Made by a program: the position numbers and the translations under genes
Part shown: piece after piece, positions 42,428-51,898 of the stretch
Layout: the number at the start of each line of letters is the position of its first letter
Position numbering within the stretch: the first letter of the stretch is position 1
The notes under the pieces: model-generated
Databases searched by the model: none
Told to the model about the DNA's origin: nothing
What the model saw: the letters and a program-made list of their open reading frames with translations, nothing else
Origin: UBA8516 sp035455245
GTDB taxonomy: Archaea > Thermoproteota > Nitrososphaeria > Nitrososphaerales > Nitrosopumilaceae
Length of the DNA stretch: 64,000 bases
Assembly (NCBI GenBank): GCA_035455245.1
Contig: DATIFN010000016.1
Span: 108,377 to 172,376, forward strand
Direction: 5' to 3'

Positions 42428-42592
42428 TTTCTACAAACTATCCCTTAATTGGAATTTATTAGTCTTGTGCACAAATTATTCTTGGGAAGAAATAGTCATA
42501 AAAATTAGGTTTTAGGAATCATTTTCTTAAATTTTGTATTCTTCTAAAATAATTGCGTCAAGCATTGAAATATGTGGCATTTCTAGTATGAA

Positions 42593-43195
42593 GTGCAATT
42601 GACAGTTGCCATTTACCTAGCTCATCTGAATCCCCTAACAAAAGCACATGTAGAGATCATAGAGGATCTTAAAAAAGAAAACATGGTCAGGGTCTTACCT
42701 GTAATATTTGTCGACAATGGAATTGAAATTAACAGTAAAAGTTTTCCTTTTAATTTTGAATTGCGAAAGAAGATGCTTCAAGCCATATTTGGAGATTCGA
42801 TATCTGTGTTTCCAAACTATGTGTTTTCCGCACCCTTCATAAAATACATGCCACCATTGCTTTCTCCCTTTTCATGGGAAATTAAAAAACGAATTCTAAA
42901 TGGAATTTCAAATGATTATTTTACATATACCGGAGATAGAGTAGAGGGTTTTGTACTCAAACTTTATGGATTAAAACCAAGAATAGGCACAAGAAAGACA
43001 ATCTCAGCTTCCTTGGTAAAGGAAAAAATGTTTGACGCAGCACTAGGAAAAGAATCTGAATGGGAGAAATATGTTCCTGCTGAAGTTGTAAAAATAATAC
43101 TTGAAAACTGGCATATAATAAAAAAATTCGCATCTTCAGAAGATCTTACATATAGAATACTTGGAATGAAATTTCCAAAACATGGTTTTTGGTAG
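42593..43195 (+). CDS. Nucleotidyltransferase-fold protein (cytidylyltransferase-like)
   Basis: 200-residue protein of the HxGH-type nucleotidyltransferase superfamily (NMNAT, PPAT, CCT). The first strand and loop read YLAHLNPLTKAHVEII, corresponding to GxFxPxHxGH, and KTISASLVKEKM matches the C-terminal ISxTxIR nucleotide motif. The middle histidine order is altered (AHLNPLTKAH), so the substrate is uncertain. GTG start at 42593; TTG two codons later is possible. It is 36 nt upstream of ilvE. Confidence 0.7.
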   Translation: MQLTVAIYLAHLNPLTKAHVEIIEDLKKENMVRVLPVIFVDNGIEINSKSFPFNFELRKKMLQAIFGDSISVFPNYVFSAPFIKYMPPLLSPFSWEIKKRILNGISNDYFTYTGDRVEGFVLKLYGLKPRIGTRKTISASLVKEKMFDAALGKESEWEKYVPAEVVKIILENWHIIKKFASSEDLTYRILGMKFPKHGFW

Positions 43196-43231
43196 AAATA
43201 GATTAATTATAGACTAATTTCGTTATTTAAT

Positions 43232-44149
43232 ATGAAATCTTTTAAAGCACAATTTTCTTGGTTTGATGGTAAATTTGTAAGATCAGAAAAAGCAAAGGTT
43301 CCAGTCATGACACATGCTATCCATTATGGAACTTCAGTTTTTGAGGGATTGCGTGGTTATTGGAATTCAAAAAACTTGAATATTTTCAGGCTTGATGATC
43401 ATATTAAAAGATTTAGAAATTCTGGTAAAATCTATTCCATTGCTCTTAGATTTACCGAAAAAGAAATTTCAAGTGCCATAATCCAACTTTGTAAGAAAAA
43501 CAATGCAAGACAATCATGTTATATCAGACCATTTTATTTTGTGGGAGAATATGGAATAAACTTGAATGTAACGGAAAAAGCTCCCACCCATACCGCAATA
43601 ATCATGTTTGAGTTTGGGGATTTATTTAATAAAAATGGAATAAAGGCAGGAATTTCATCATGGAGACGCATTCAAGATATTTCAACACCTCCACTTGCTA
43701 AGATGGGTGGGAATTATCTGAATTCAATTTTAGCAACGCAGGAAGCAAAACGTAACGGGTACGATGAGGCCATATTACTTGACCATCTAGGAAATGTAAG
43801 TGAGGCTCCTGGTGAGAATATCTTTATTGTAAGAGGTGAAAATGTCATAACTCCAGGATCTAGCTCATCCATCCTAGAAGGGATAACAAGAGAGTCAGTA
43901 ATGAGGGTATTAAGAGATGAAGGATACAACCTCGTTGAAAGAGAAATCCCTCGTACAGAACTTTATCTTGCAGATGAGATCTTTCTTACTGGAACTGCAG
44001 CTGAAATAACTTCAGTCACATCAATTGATGGGAAAGTAGTTGGAAATGGGAGAAGGGGAAAAGTGACCAAACAAATAAGTTCTATTTATTCTGACATAGT
44101 AATGGGCAGAAATAAAAGCTACTCACATTGGATAACCTCTGTGTATTAG
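43232..44149 (+). CDS. ilvE: Branched-chain amino acid aminotransferase
   Basis: 305-residue PLP class IV aminotransferase acting last in Leu, Ile and Val synthesis. The PLP lysine is in PLAKMGGNYLNS (about residue 156), with THAIHYGTSVFEGLRGYW near the N-terminus and GNVSEAPGENIF and ITRESVMRVLRDEG later, all typical. First gene of a run of four or five close genes on the plus strand; the next gene starts 2 nt after its stop. Confidence 0.95.
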   Translation: MKSFKAQFSWFDGKFVRSEKAKVPVMTHAIHYGTSVFEGLRGYWNSKNLNIFRLDDHIKRFRNSGKIYSIALRFTEKEISSAIIQLCKKNNARQSCYIRPFYFVGEYGINLNVTEKAPTHTAIIMFEFGDLFNKNGIKAGISSWRRIQDISTPPLAKMGGNYLNSILATQEAKRNGYDEAILLDHLGNVSEAPGENIFIVRGENVITPGSSSSILEGITRESVMRVLRDEGYNLVEREIPRTELYLADEIFLTGTAAEITSVTSIDGKVVGNGRRGKVTKQISSIYSDIVMGRNKSYSHWITSVY

Positions 44150-44151
44150 AT

Positions 44152-45087
44152 TTGAAAGTAATTCAGATAGGATTAGGAGGATGGGGTAAAAATCATGCAC
44201 GTATCCTTTCACAAATGGGAGTTTTAACTGCAGTTTGTGATGCTGACAGTAACAGAGCTAAAGATTTTGGTTCCAAATATTCAGTGAACAATTATTCTTC
44301 GTTAGAATTACTTTTAAAATCAGAGCAATTTGATGCAGCTTTTGTTTGTACACCAACTTCTACCCATTTCCCCATTGCATCAATTCTTCTACAACAAAAG
44401 AAGCATGTCTTTATAGAAAAACCTATGACGTATCTTTCTCGTGAAGGAGAAGATCTTCAGATCCTTGCACAGAAAAATAAATTAGTTTTAACATGTGGGT
44501 ATGTTGAAAGATTCAATCCTGCAGTTACATTGGTAAAAGAATATGTTATATCAAAAAAATTTGGTGAGCTCCTAATGCTGGAGTTTCATAGAGAAAACAG
44601 GATGCCATTACACATAAAGGATGTCGGAATAATTTACGATACTTCAGTTCATGATATTGATACTGCAATGTGGCTTTTTGACGATACCCCAGAAGTAGTT
44701 TTTGCAAGATCAGGGAGAATAAAACATGAACATGAAGATTTTGCAACAATAATGCTTGGTTTCAAAGACAGCAAAGTAGCAATCATTTCATCAAACTGGA
44801 TTACTCCTACAAGAATTAGAAAGTTTAATGCAGTATGTGGAGATGCAATAATATCTTCAGATTTTATTTCACAGGAGATTAAGATTGAGACGGATAATGG
44901 AACAGAGATTCCTAGAAAAAATGTAGAAGAACCTTTACTATTGGAGATCAAGAATTTTCTTGCCGCCTGTGATGGCAAAGAAGAACTATTAGTAAAACCA
45001 CAACAGGCAATAAACACAACAAGGATTGCAGAAGCAGCACTTTTATCTAGCCAAAAAGGAACGCCGATTTATCTGGACTTAAAATGA
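44152..45087 (+). CDS. Gfo/Idh/MocA family sugar oxidoreductase
   Basis: 311-residue NAD(P)-dependent dehydrogenase. Rossmann motif GLGGWGKNHARIL at the N-terminus; EKPMTYLSREGEDL (about residue 86) holds the catalytic EKP lysine, and HDIDTAMWLF provides the active-site H/D. Closest in style to WlbA/WbpB enzymes that oxidise UDP-N-acetylglucosaminuronate at C3. TTG 44152 was chosen because the upstream TTG (44128) lies inside ilvE. Downstream genes overlap, supporting an operon. Confidence 0.88.
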   Translation: MKVIQIGLGGWGKNHARILSQMGVLTAVCDADSNRAKDFGSKYSVNNYSSLELLLKSEQFDAAFVCTPTSTHFPIASILLQQKKHVFIEKPMTYLSREGEDLQILAQKNKLVLTCGYVERFNPAVTLVKEYVISKKFGELLMLEFHRENRMPLHIKDVGIIYDTSVHDIDTAMWLFDDTPEVVFARSGRIKHEHEDFATIMLGFKDSKVAIISSNWITPTRIRKFNAVCGDAIISSDFISQEIKIETDNGTEIPRKNVEEPLLLEIKNFLAACDGKEELLVKPQQAINTTRIAEAALLSSQKGTPIYLDLK

Positions 45088-45353
45088 ATAAAAAAATGTT
45101 GAATATACTTGCTTGCCCAATAGACAAACACTTTCCACTTGAAATTTTTGAATCAAATTCTAAAGAAGAAACAATAACAGAAGGTGCCATATATTGTTCA
45201 AAATGTTTTAGATTTTTTCCCATTATAGAAGAAATTCCAATAATGCTACCTGATGAACTAAGAAACAAAAAACAGGACATCGAATTTTTAAAAAGGAATG
45301 AATCCTTGCTTCCAGCAAAAATAATTAAGCAGGCAGCTCCTTGGCACTTGTGA
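45084..45353 (+). CDS. Trm112/UPF0434-like zinc-ribbon protein
   Basis: 89-residue protein with ILACPIDKHFPLEIF at the start and GAIYCSKCFRFFPIIEEIPIMLP, the Trm112-family pattern (CPxxK...CxxC...YPIxxGIPxML). Trm112 proteins activate partner methyltransferases, while YcaR-like relatives sit in sugar gene clusters. Three cysteines remain of the four usual zinc ligands. ATG overlaps the previous stop (ATGA). Confidence 0.85.
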   Translation: MNKKMLNILACPIDKHFPLEIFESNSKEETITEGAIYCSKCFRFFPIIEEIPIMLPDELRNKKQDIEFLKRNESLLPAKIIKQAAPWHL

Positions 45354-45835
45354 TTAATTTGGTCACAAATTTCATCTCAGAAAAAGCAAAGATTGGAAGG
45401 AATGTTCGCATATGGCACTTTGCCTATGTTGGTGATAATACAGAGATAGGTGAAAATGTAAAGATTGGTTCACTTGCACATATTGATTATAATGTAAAAA
45501 TTGGCGAGAACACAATGATCGAAGGATTAGTTTACATTCCACCACTTTCTCGAATAGGAAAAAATGTTTTCATTGGACCCGCAGCATCTTTAACAAACGA
45601 TCCTTATCCTACAAGTACAAAACTTATCGGGGTTACAATAGAAGATGGGGCCATCATAGGATCACGTGCAGTTATCAAGGCAGGCGTAACTGTTGGCAAA
45701 AATAGTATAATAGCAATGGGATCAGTTGTCACAAAAAATGTTCCTCCTAATGTAGTAGTTGCTGGAGTACCTGCAAAAATAATGTACACGCGTGAAGAAT
45801 TTGATAAAAAGAAAAAAAAATGGGAAAGTAGCTAG
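45350..45835 (+). CDS. Hexapeptide-repeat acyltransferase (WbpD/WlbB-like)
   Basis: 161-residue left-handed beta-helix acyltransferase. Repeats of the form (I/V)GxxV are seen from KIGRNVRIW through IGENVKIG, IGKNVFIG, and VGKNSIIAMG. It resembles N-acetyltransferases that finish UDP-diacetamido uronic acids after a Gfo/Idh dehydrogenase and an aminotransferase, the same gene order as here apart from a missing sugar aminotransferase. GTG 45350 overlaps the previous stop (GTGA); a TTG at 45341 is also open. Confidence 0.85.
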   Translation: MINLVTNFISEKAKIGRNVRIWHFAYVGDNTEIGENVKIGSLAHIDYNVKIGENTMIEGLVYIPPLSRIGKNVFIGPAASLTNDPYPTSTKLIGVTIEDGAIIGSRAVIKAGVTVGKNSIIAMGSVVTKNVPPNVVVAGVPAKIMYTREEFDKKKKKWESS

Positions 45836-46074
45836 GTTTTTATTTTTTTATGAAACATCCAATCTTTTATTTTTATTAGAACATAAATCCAAATAATTAC
45901 CAGAATTATTGCAATTATTGCCTTTACAATAGATCCATAATACAATTCCAAAGGACCGACCGTAACATATCCTTGTATTGAGATTATTGATGTAAAGGTA
46001 ACCAAAAGTCCTCCGCCTATTATTATTAAAATCCACATTACAAAAATAAATAAAAAAATGACATGATTGTTCAT
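45832..46074 (-). CDS. Small two-helix membrane protein, 80 aa
   Basis: 80 residues with two long hydrophobic helices (about 5-33 and 45-68) and a basic C-terminal end (WMFHKKIKT). The first helix is nearly all Ile, Leu and Val around GGG. It starts within the 3' end of the GlcNAc-1-P transferase gene (4-nt overlap) as the last gene of that operon, and converges on the acyltransferase gene. No recognised family. Confidence 0.68.
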   Translation of the reverse strand: MNNHVIFLFIFVMWILIIIGGGLLVTFTSIISIQGYVTVGPLELYYGSIVKAIIAIILVIIWIYVLIKIKDWMFHKKIKT

Positions 46075-47063
46075 ATTTTAATTGACATCATGAAGGCAGT
46101 GATAATTGCAAGAAAAGCAGAAAAAAATGCAAGTTTGAAAATTATTATTGCAATTTGTTTTTCAGTCATTGGGCCTGTTGCAAGAATAAGACGTAGAAGT
46201 GTAACAGGTGCATCTCTATCAGTCGTGGCCATGAGTTTAAAGTCAGGAGTAATAGTAGTGGGGTTTTTAATTTGTCTATGTTCTACTATGCGTTTAACAC
46301 TAGATAAAAATAAAAAAGAGTTAATTACTGCTGGCAAAAGTGCAATTGCAGCAACTATCTCTGCCTTACCAAGAATTGCAATAACACCATACATTGCACC
46401 CAGAGTTAAGGCACCTGAATCCCCTGGAAATATTTTACTAGGAAATTTGTGGTATTTGTAAAAAGCTAATGAAACAAATCCGAGTGGTAAACTTGCTATT
46501 GCAATTTCATAATGTTGCATTATAAAAAGAGAGGTCGTTAAAGCAAAGCTGGCGATGGTCATGAAACCACTTGCAACACCATTTAAAACATCAATTGAAT
46601 TTATGGTGTTACCAGTTATCGGAATTATGAATATTATCAATACGAGATAAAGTGCTGGGATTTTAAAAGAACCAAAAAGTGGAAATGCGAGATTGGAATC
46701 ATATGCTCCTAGAAAGATGATCGGAAGGGCAGAAGCGGCAAGAGCTAGTGGTTTGAACCATCCACCAAGAACCTTTCTATCATCAATTATTCCAACTACA
46801 AAAGCAAGAGAAGTGGTAACGAGAATTGTGATTATTGCCGTAGTAGGAAAGAAGAAATACAACGTAAGCTCTGATGCGATGACTCCAATCAGGATTGATG
46901 GACCGCCAGGTCTTGGTATCATAGCTCCACCCTCTCGATGATAGTCTTTTACGGTGAGGTTTCTTTTTTCTAGTGATTGTATCAAAAATGGGGTTATTAC
47001 ATAAACTGAAAAAAATGCTATTATTGAAACCAGTATAGCTTGGATGATTTGATCAAACATCAT
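46071..47063 (-). CDS. UDP-GlcNAc:dolichyl-phosphate GlcNAc-1-phosphate transferase (GPT/MraY family)
   Basis: 330-residue polytopic enzyme of the PNPT family that begins lipid-linked oligosaccharide assembly for N-glycosylation. Motifs include PRPGGPSI, GIIDDRKVLGGW (catalytic DD), NSIDVLNGVASG, and FPGDSGALTLG; the HRxD-like region near the end is altered. About ten membrane helices. Its 4-nt overlap with hel308 puts it in the replication operon, an odd neighbour for a glycosylation enzyme. Confidence 0.9.
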   Translation of the reverse strand: MMFDQIIQAILVSIIAFFSVYVITPFLIQSLEKRNLTVKDYHREGGAMIPRPGGPSILIGVIASELTLYFFFPTTAIITILVTTSLAFVVGIIDDRKVLGGWFKPLALAASALPIIFLGAYDSNLAFPLFGSFKIPALYLVLIIFIIPITGNTINSIDVLNGVASGFMTIASFALTTSLFIMQHYEIAIASLPLGFVSLAFYKYHKFPSKIFPGDSGALTLGAMYGVIAILGKAEIVAAIALLPAVINSFLFLSSVKRIVEHRQIKNPTTITPDFKLMATTDRDAPVTLLRLILATGPMTEKQIAIIIFKLAFFSAFLAIITAFMMSIKI

Positions 47064-49186
47064 GATACACTTTGTAGTTGTGCCTTAATGTTTTCTGCAA
47101 GAGATGAACCTATCTTGTCTATTTTTGCCAAGTCTTTTATCTGAATTTTAGATAGATCGTATCGGTTTTTGATGCCATTCTTGAATAAAATGCGTGATCT
47201 TATCCTACCTATTCCACGTATCTTAACAAGTTCTGTAAGTTCTTCCTTAATTCCGTAAGCTATTCTGTGTTTTAAAATATTTAATTCATCTAGAATATCA
47301 TCACGTGATTCTAGTTTAGCAATTTCATACAATGAATTTACAAGCCAATTACTAGTTTCTGCCATCCTATGCATATCACCAGATTCTATCCCCAAATTAT
47401 CTGAAAGAAAAATTTCGCTTGATTCATTTATCCATGCTTGTAGGGCCAAAAGACTCCTTGAGCACTCATACTCGGAAACTGGTTCAATTAATTCTGACAT
47501 GTGGTTTTCAAGCATCTTACCTATCGTCTCGTAATCTTTGTTACGTAAAGAAAATTTAGGGAAAAAGTCTTCGCAATTTGTAATAAGATGGAGAAATCCA
47601 AGGGTGTGATTTTTACGCTTTGAAGTCTTTCGTAAACCTTTTCTGAAAGAAACAGCTGTGAGTGGATCAATGTAAAGCATTGAAGTTTTTTTACCAAATT
47701 CAGTTGCTACAAACCTACCGCCTTTTTCTTTTATCAATTCTTCTAGCCCAAGATAATCCAATGTAATTTGTATCTTGAATTTTATAGTAGGTTTTCTTAT
47801 TTGGGAGCCTGCAAGTGTTTCTGAAAAAAAATCAAGTATCTCATCCTTTTTAATACCTGGACTTGTAGCCACTAAACTCAAAACATGAGATCTTAGTGCT
47901 CTGTCATCGGTCAGTTTTGATATTATTGGTTCAGGAGTGCCGTTTACATAATAATCAATTAGTTCATCACTGTTAGAATTTCCAATAATTATTGCTTCAC
48001 CAAATTTGTCATATTGCGGCCTTCCAGCTCTTCCACAAAGCTGTTTGTATTCAAGGATGCTGATAGGTTTGTTTGTACCAAATTTTGCATCATATCTATT
48101 TATGTTTGATATAATAACACGCCTAGCTGGAAGATTTACACCGGCTGCAAGAGTTGGAGTAGATGCAAGCAATTTTATTTTTCCATTTCTAAATTCTGAT
48201 TCTATTGTCTCACGGCATTTCTGATTAAGACCTGCATGATGAAATGCTACCCCTTTTTTTACTAGGGTAGCAAGATTTTTTACGAGATCTGTATGTTCAT
48301 TTGCTTCAAGTATTTGTCCTGAAATTTTATTGAGTTCAATTTTTTCATCTTCATCAAGATTTTTACCTACAACATCAGCCGCTTTTGCCGCAAGAATGGC
48401 AGAACGTGCCCTTGTTTCTGCAAATAGGATTGTTTGACCTCCATTTTTTATAGAATCTATTCCAAGATCTACGGAAGGTCCCCTCACACTTGTTTCAACC
48501 TCAAAATTTTTTCCATTCTGCATTCTTACAGTACCACCATAATAGACACCCTCCCATAATGGAACTGGTCTCCAGTTATTTTCTATCAAATCACATCCAA
48601 TCCATGAAGCAATTTCCTTGGCATTTGTAACAGTAGCACTTAATGCAAGGATCTGAGGTTTTTGTTGCAATAACTTTAGTTTTGTTAGAATAATTTCAAG
48701 AGCGGGGCCTCTATCCTGATCGCCAAGAAGGTGAACTTCGTCGACAATAACAAGACTTATGTCGTTAATCCATTCTGCACCGTGTCTAATTAGAGAATCC
48801 ATTTTTTCGTTTGTAAGTACAATTATATCATTTTTTCCAAGATTTTTGTCAGCATCACCAAAATCCCCTGTAGATATTTGGGCACTTATTTTTCTCCCAA
48901 AATCCAGGGAATCTAATTTTTGAAATTCAGAAAACTTTTCTGTTGACAGAGCCCGGAGTGGATTAAGGTATACTATTTTTCCTTTGTTTTTGAAGAGATG
49001 ATCAATCATGACAAGCATTGCAATTAGCGTTTTTCCACCTGCAGTAGGTGCAGAAACAAGTACACTCTTGCCATCTAAAATACCTGCATTTACACTGTCT
49101 ACCTGGATGGGATATAGTTCTTGATATCCGATTTTGTGTAGAAATTCAATTGCAGGTTTTGGTAAGTTAAGGTCCGATATTTTCAT
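47060..49186 (-). CDS. hel308: Ski2-like DNA helicase Hel308
   Basis: 708-residue superfamily 2 helicase that unwinds lagging strands at stalled forks. Motif I SAPTAGGKT (about residue 44), motif II DEVH, motif III SATV, motif IVa/V ATPTLAAGVNLPA, motif VI QLCGRAGRP. The C-terminal helix-hairpin-helix repeats (VKIRGIGRIRSR, IDKIGSSLAENIK) belong to the ratchet/lock region. Overlaps mcm upstream and the transferase gene downstream by 4 nt each. Confidence 0.95.
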   Translation of the reverse strand: MKISDLNLPKPAIEFLHKIGYQELYPIQVDSVNAGILDGKSVLVSAPTAGGKTLIAMLVMIDHLFKNKGKIVYLNPLRALSTEKFSEFQKLDSLDFGRKISAQISTGDFGDADKNLGKNDIIVLTNEKMDSLIRHGAEWINDISLVIVDEVHLLGDQDRGPALEIILTKLKLLQQKPQILALSATVTNAKEIASWIGCDLIENNWRPVPLWEGVYYGGTVRMQNGKNFEVETSVRGPSVDLGIDSIKNGGQTILFAETRARSAILAAKAADVVGKNLDEDEKIELNKISGQILEANEHTDLVKNLATLVKKGVAFHHAGLNQKCRETIESEFRNGKIKLLASTPTLAAGVNLPARRVIISNINRYDAKFGTNKPISILEYKQLCGRAGRPQYDKFGEAIIIGNSNSDELIDYYVNGTPEPIISKLTDDRALRSHVLSLVATSPGIKKDEILDFFSETLAGSQIRKPTIKFKIQITLDYLGLEELIKEKGGRFVATEFGKKTSMLYIDPLTAVSFRKGLRKTSKRKNHTLGFLHLITNCEDFFPKFSLRNKDYETIGKMLENHMSELIEPVSEYECSRSLLALQAWINESSEIFLSDNLGIESGDMHRMAETSNWLVNSLYEIAKLESRDDILDELNILKHRIAYGIKEELTELVKIRGIGRIRSRILFKNGIKNRYDLSKIQIKDLAKIDKIGSSLAENIKAQLQSVS

Positions 49187-51267
49187 ACCCGGTTATAATG
49201 ACCGGGTTTTGATTCATAAATAGCTGACTCACGTTGAAGTTTTTTGATATATTTACGTGATTCTTCATCAGTAAATTTGCCTGTTTTTACTAGTTCCTTA
49301 ACAAATGTTTTTTCTTCAACTGGTCTTTTTTCGTCCCCTTCAAGCGACTTCATAACATCCATGAATAATTGCATCTTGGAAATCTCACTATGTGGCTTAC
49401 CTTGTAGGACCCCAAGATCAACCTGTCCAGTATTAACATCTACTCCTGCATCCTGTAACATACTTTCTATTAAGAAAATAGCCCGTTCTGCATCTTCTGC
49501 ATCTACTTGGTCTTTCATCAATAATCTTGCCCTGGCAGTGGATAATCTGATCAACCCTTCAAGCTGTCTTGGGGTTACAGTTATCATCCCTTCAGATTCA
49601 ACATTTCTCATTTTCATGTAGTATTCTAGAATTTTATCTTCAGCTTCTTTTGTTAGAACTGGTTCTATTTTTTTGGCGTATGAAAGATATTTTGTAAGTA
49701 TGTCTACATCAATTAGTGATTTGGTATCAGTGGGGGAACTTCTATGGAGGTTGAGGATGTGTTTTGCTATTCTGGTGTCTTTTTCTTTTGATGGTACATC
49801 CCTAACTACGAAGATTAAATCAAACCTTGTAAGTAGTGGAATTGGCAGGTTTACGTTTTCTGTGATATTTTTGAAAGGATCATATTTTCCATACATTGGG
49901 TTAGCTGCTGCTAAAATTGATGTTCTAGCGTTGAGCGTAGCCACGATACCTCCTTTTGCAATGCTAGCAGATTGTTGCTCCATGACTTCATGTAGTGCAC
50001 TTCGATCTTCTGGCTTCATTTTATCAAATTCATCAATACAAACTAAACCTTGATCCCCAAGAACAACAGCACCAGCCTCTAACATCATTATACCAATTTT
50101 GTCTCGTACTACAGCGGCGGTGAGTCCTGCTGCTGTTGACCCTCTACCAGAAGTGTATAATCCTCTAGGTGCAATCCTGGCACAGAATTTAAGCATCTCA
50201 CTTTTTGCAGTACCGGGATCTCCCACAAGAAATATGTTAATATCACCACGAATTTTTGCACCATCTGCAAGAATTCGTTGGGTTGAACCTACAATCAAAA
50301 GTAGTATTGCTTCTTTTATGAGATCTTGGCCGCTAATGTGAGGTGCAAACGAAGCAATCAATCTGTCATAAATATCAGTATTTTTTCCAAGCGATTTAAT
50401 TATTTTCTCTTCTTCAGGAGATATTTCTTCTCGTTCTGTACTTCTAGAAGTTTTTGTTCCCCTTCCGCCAAGAAATTCTATGTTGTTTCCTTGAATTCTT
50501 AATCGGTAGATCCCACTTTTACCACGCATTGATGGAATATGTTCTTGCTCAATTCGTACTATTCCTGTAAGTATTATACGGTCACCTGGCCTCGCATTAT
50601 CAACTAGGTCTTGTAAAACTGTAACATCTACATAATGAGGCAGTTGACCTGGAGGCAAGTCTTCTGGTAATTCCTGTAATCTTACCATCTGGAAATCAAT
50701 AAATCGACTTTCTTCGGGACTAAGCTCAAGGTCCTTATGGGTGCACTTTCCGTTATCACATTTTAACGGTTCGTTGAATTCGAGTCCTTTTTCCTGAACT
50801 CGCTTAGTTCTATGACCTTCGGGACAGATATAGACAAGTTCTTTTGCAAGTGGTTTAATTTCCGAGGATCTAACTACCATTCCAGATACACTTGTCATTT
50901 TTCCAATGATTTCGGCGTTTATCTCACGCAAACTTCGTTGAGCAGGATAGTTTGCGATTCTTACTCTTACATCATGCTGAATTTTTTCTGCATATTGTGG
51001 AAACCTTTCTTTAAGAATGTCCTTTATCGCGCCTGCAAATACATTTAGCATTTCATCAGGCTTTGTATTAAAAATAGATTCGATTTCAGGATAAGATACC
51101 AGATCATTATAGTTAACCACAAGATATTGCACTTTCTTTGCCATCATCTGATCTATTTCTTCTACATATTTGTAAGCGCCTGACTTGTCTTTGAATTGAA
51201 TTAGAAATTCTTTTACCTGATCTAGCCGTCTTCCTTCTGATGATATGGATTCTGAAACCAATGTCAT
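49183..51267 (-). CDS. mcm: Replicative DNA helicase MCM
   Basis: 694-residue hexameric helicase. The N-terminal domain contains a zinc site (CPEGH ... CDNGKC, about residues 149-177). The AAA+ core has Walker A GDPGTAKSEML, Walker B CIDEFDKM, sensor 1 AANPMYGKYD and arginine finger PLLTRFDLIF. A C-terminal winged helix ends the protein. One copy is seen here. The GINS gene lies directly upstream with a 4-nt overlap, a pairing found in other archaea. Confidence 0.96.
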   Translation of the reverse strand: MTLVSESISSEGRRLDQVKEFLIQFKDKSGAYKYVEEIDQMMAKKVQYLVVNYNDLVSYPEIESIFNTKPDEMLNVFAGAIKDILKERFPQYAEKIQHDVRVRIANYPAQRSLREINAEIIGKMTSVSGMVVRSSEIKPLAKELVYICPEGHRTKRVQEKGLEFNEPLKCDNGKCTHKDLELSPEESRFIDFQMVRLQELPEDLPPGQLPHYVDVTVLQDLVDNARPGDRIILTGIVRIEQEHIPSMRGKSGIYRLRIQGNNIEFLGGRGTKTSRSTEREEISPEEEKIIKSLGKNTDIYDRLIASFAPHISGQDLIKEAILLLIVGSTQRILADGAKIRGDINIFLVGDPGTAKSEMLKFCARIAPRGLYTSGRGSTAAGLTAAVVRDKIGIMMLEAGAVVLGDQGLVCIDEFDKMKPEDRSALHEVMEQQSASIAKGGIVATLNARTSILAAANPMYGKYDPFKNITENVNLPIPLLTRFDLIFVVRDVPSKEKDTRIAKHILNLHRSSPTDTKSLIDVDILTKYLSYAKKIEPVLTKEAEDKILEYYMKMRNVESEGMITVTPRQLEGLIRLSTARARLLMKDQVDAEDAERAIFLIESMLQDAGVDVNTGQVDLGVLQGKPHSEISKMQLFMDVMKSLEGDEKRPVEEKTFVKELVKTGKFTDEESRKYIKKLQRESAIYESKPGHYNRV

Positions 51268-51779
51268 TTCTTGTCACCCAAAATCTGTTTTTGGAAATCC
51301 ACACTTTGTGTGTGTATTGCATCAAATAAGGCACGTTCTTCTATTGATAATTTTTTAGCAAGATCGGATGTCATTTTTGAAGAGTCTGCCAGTCCAATTA
51401 TTTTTCCTTGTCGTTTTCTCATAAGTGTGTTTAGCATACTTTCTACTTTATCCTTATCTTGTTGTGGAAGTCTCTGTATGTAAGCCCGTACTTTTATATA
51501 AAAATCAGTTTCAAGCGTAGAAAGGTCAAAGTCACCTTGCACATTTTCTTTTACCAGAGCTTGTTTTAAGGCAACAATCATGTCCGTATCCTGAACATCT
51601 ACGAGTTTTTCAGATGCAAGTACATCCGCTACCCAACGAGGTATACTAATAATTTCTCCATGTTTTGCATCAATTGTTATTCCTGTTGTATCTACCTTGA
51701 TATCGTGATTAAAGGTAACCTTAACATCTTGTAATACATGTCCGATCGCGTGTATCTGGGTAAGATCTGAAATCTCCAT
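51264..51779 (-). CDS. GINS complex subunit (Gins23-like)
   Basis: 171-residue partner of MCM and the Cdc45/RecJ homologue in the CMG-type helicase. The N-terminal part holds a short beta domain ending IPRWVADVLASEKLVDV, typical of the B domain, followed by the helical A domain (LETDFYIKVRAYI). B before A is the Sld5-Psf1-opposite (Psf2/Psf3, Gins23) order. Position directly before mcm supports this. First gene of the four-gene operon; ATG start. Confidence 0.8.
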   Translation of the reverse strand: MEISDLTQIHAIGHVLQDVKVTFNHDIKVDTTGITIDAKHGEIISIPRWVADVLASEKLVDVQDTDMIVALKQALVKENVQGDFDLSTLETDFYIKVRAYIQRLPQQDKDKVESMLNTLMRKRQGKIIGLADSSKMTSDLAKKLSIEERALFDAIHTQSVDFQKQILGDKK

Positions 51780-51898
51780 TGTGCATGAAACTCTATCCTA
51801 GGATTTAATGGGATCGATCGATCAATTCCGTTAACAACTAGCTTTGATCATTTGATCTTAGCCGTAATTTTATTAGTGAGAGAGAAAGGTAACAGCGT

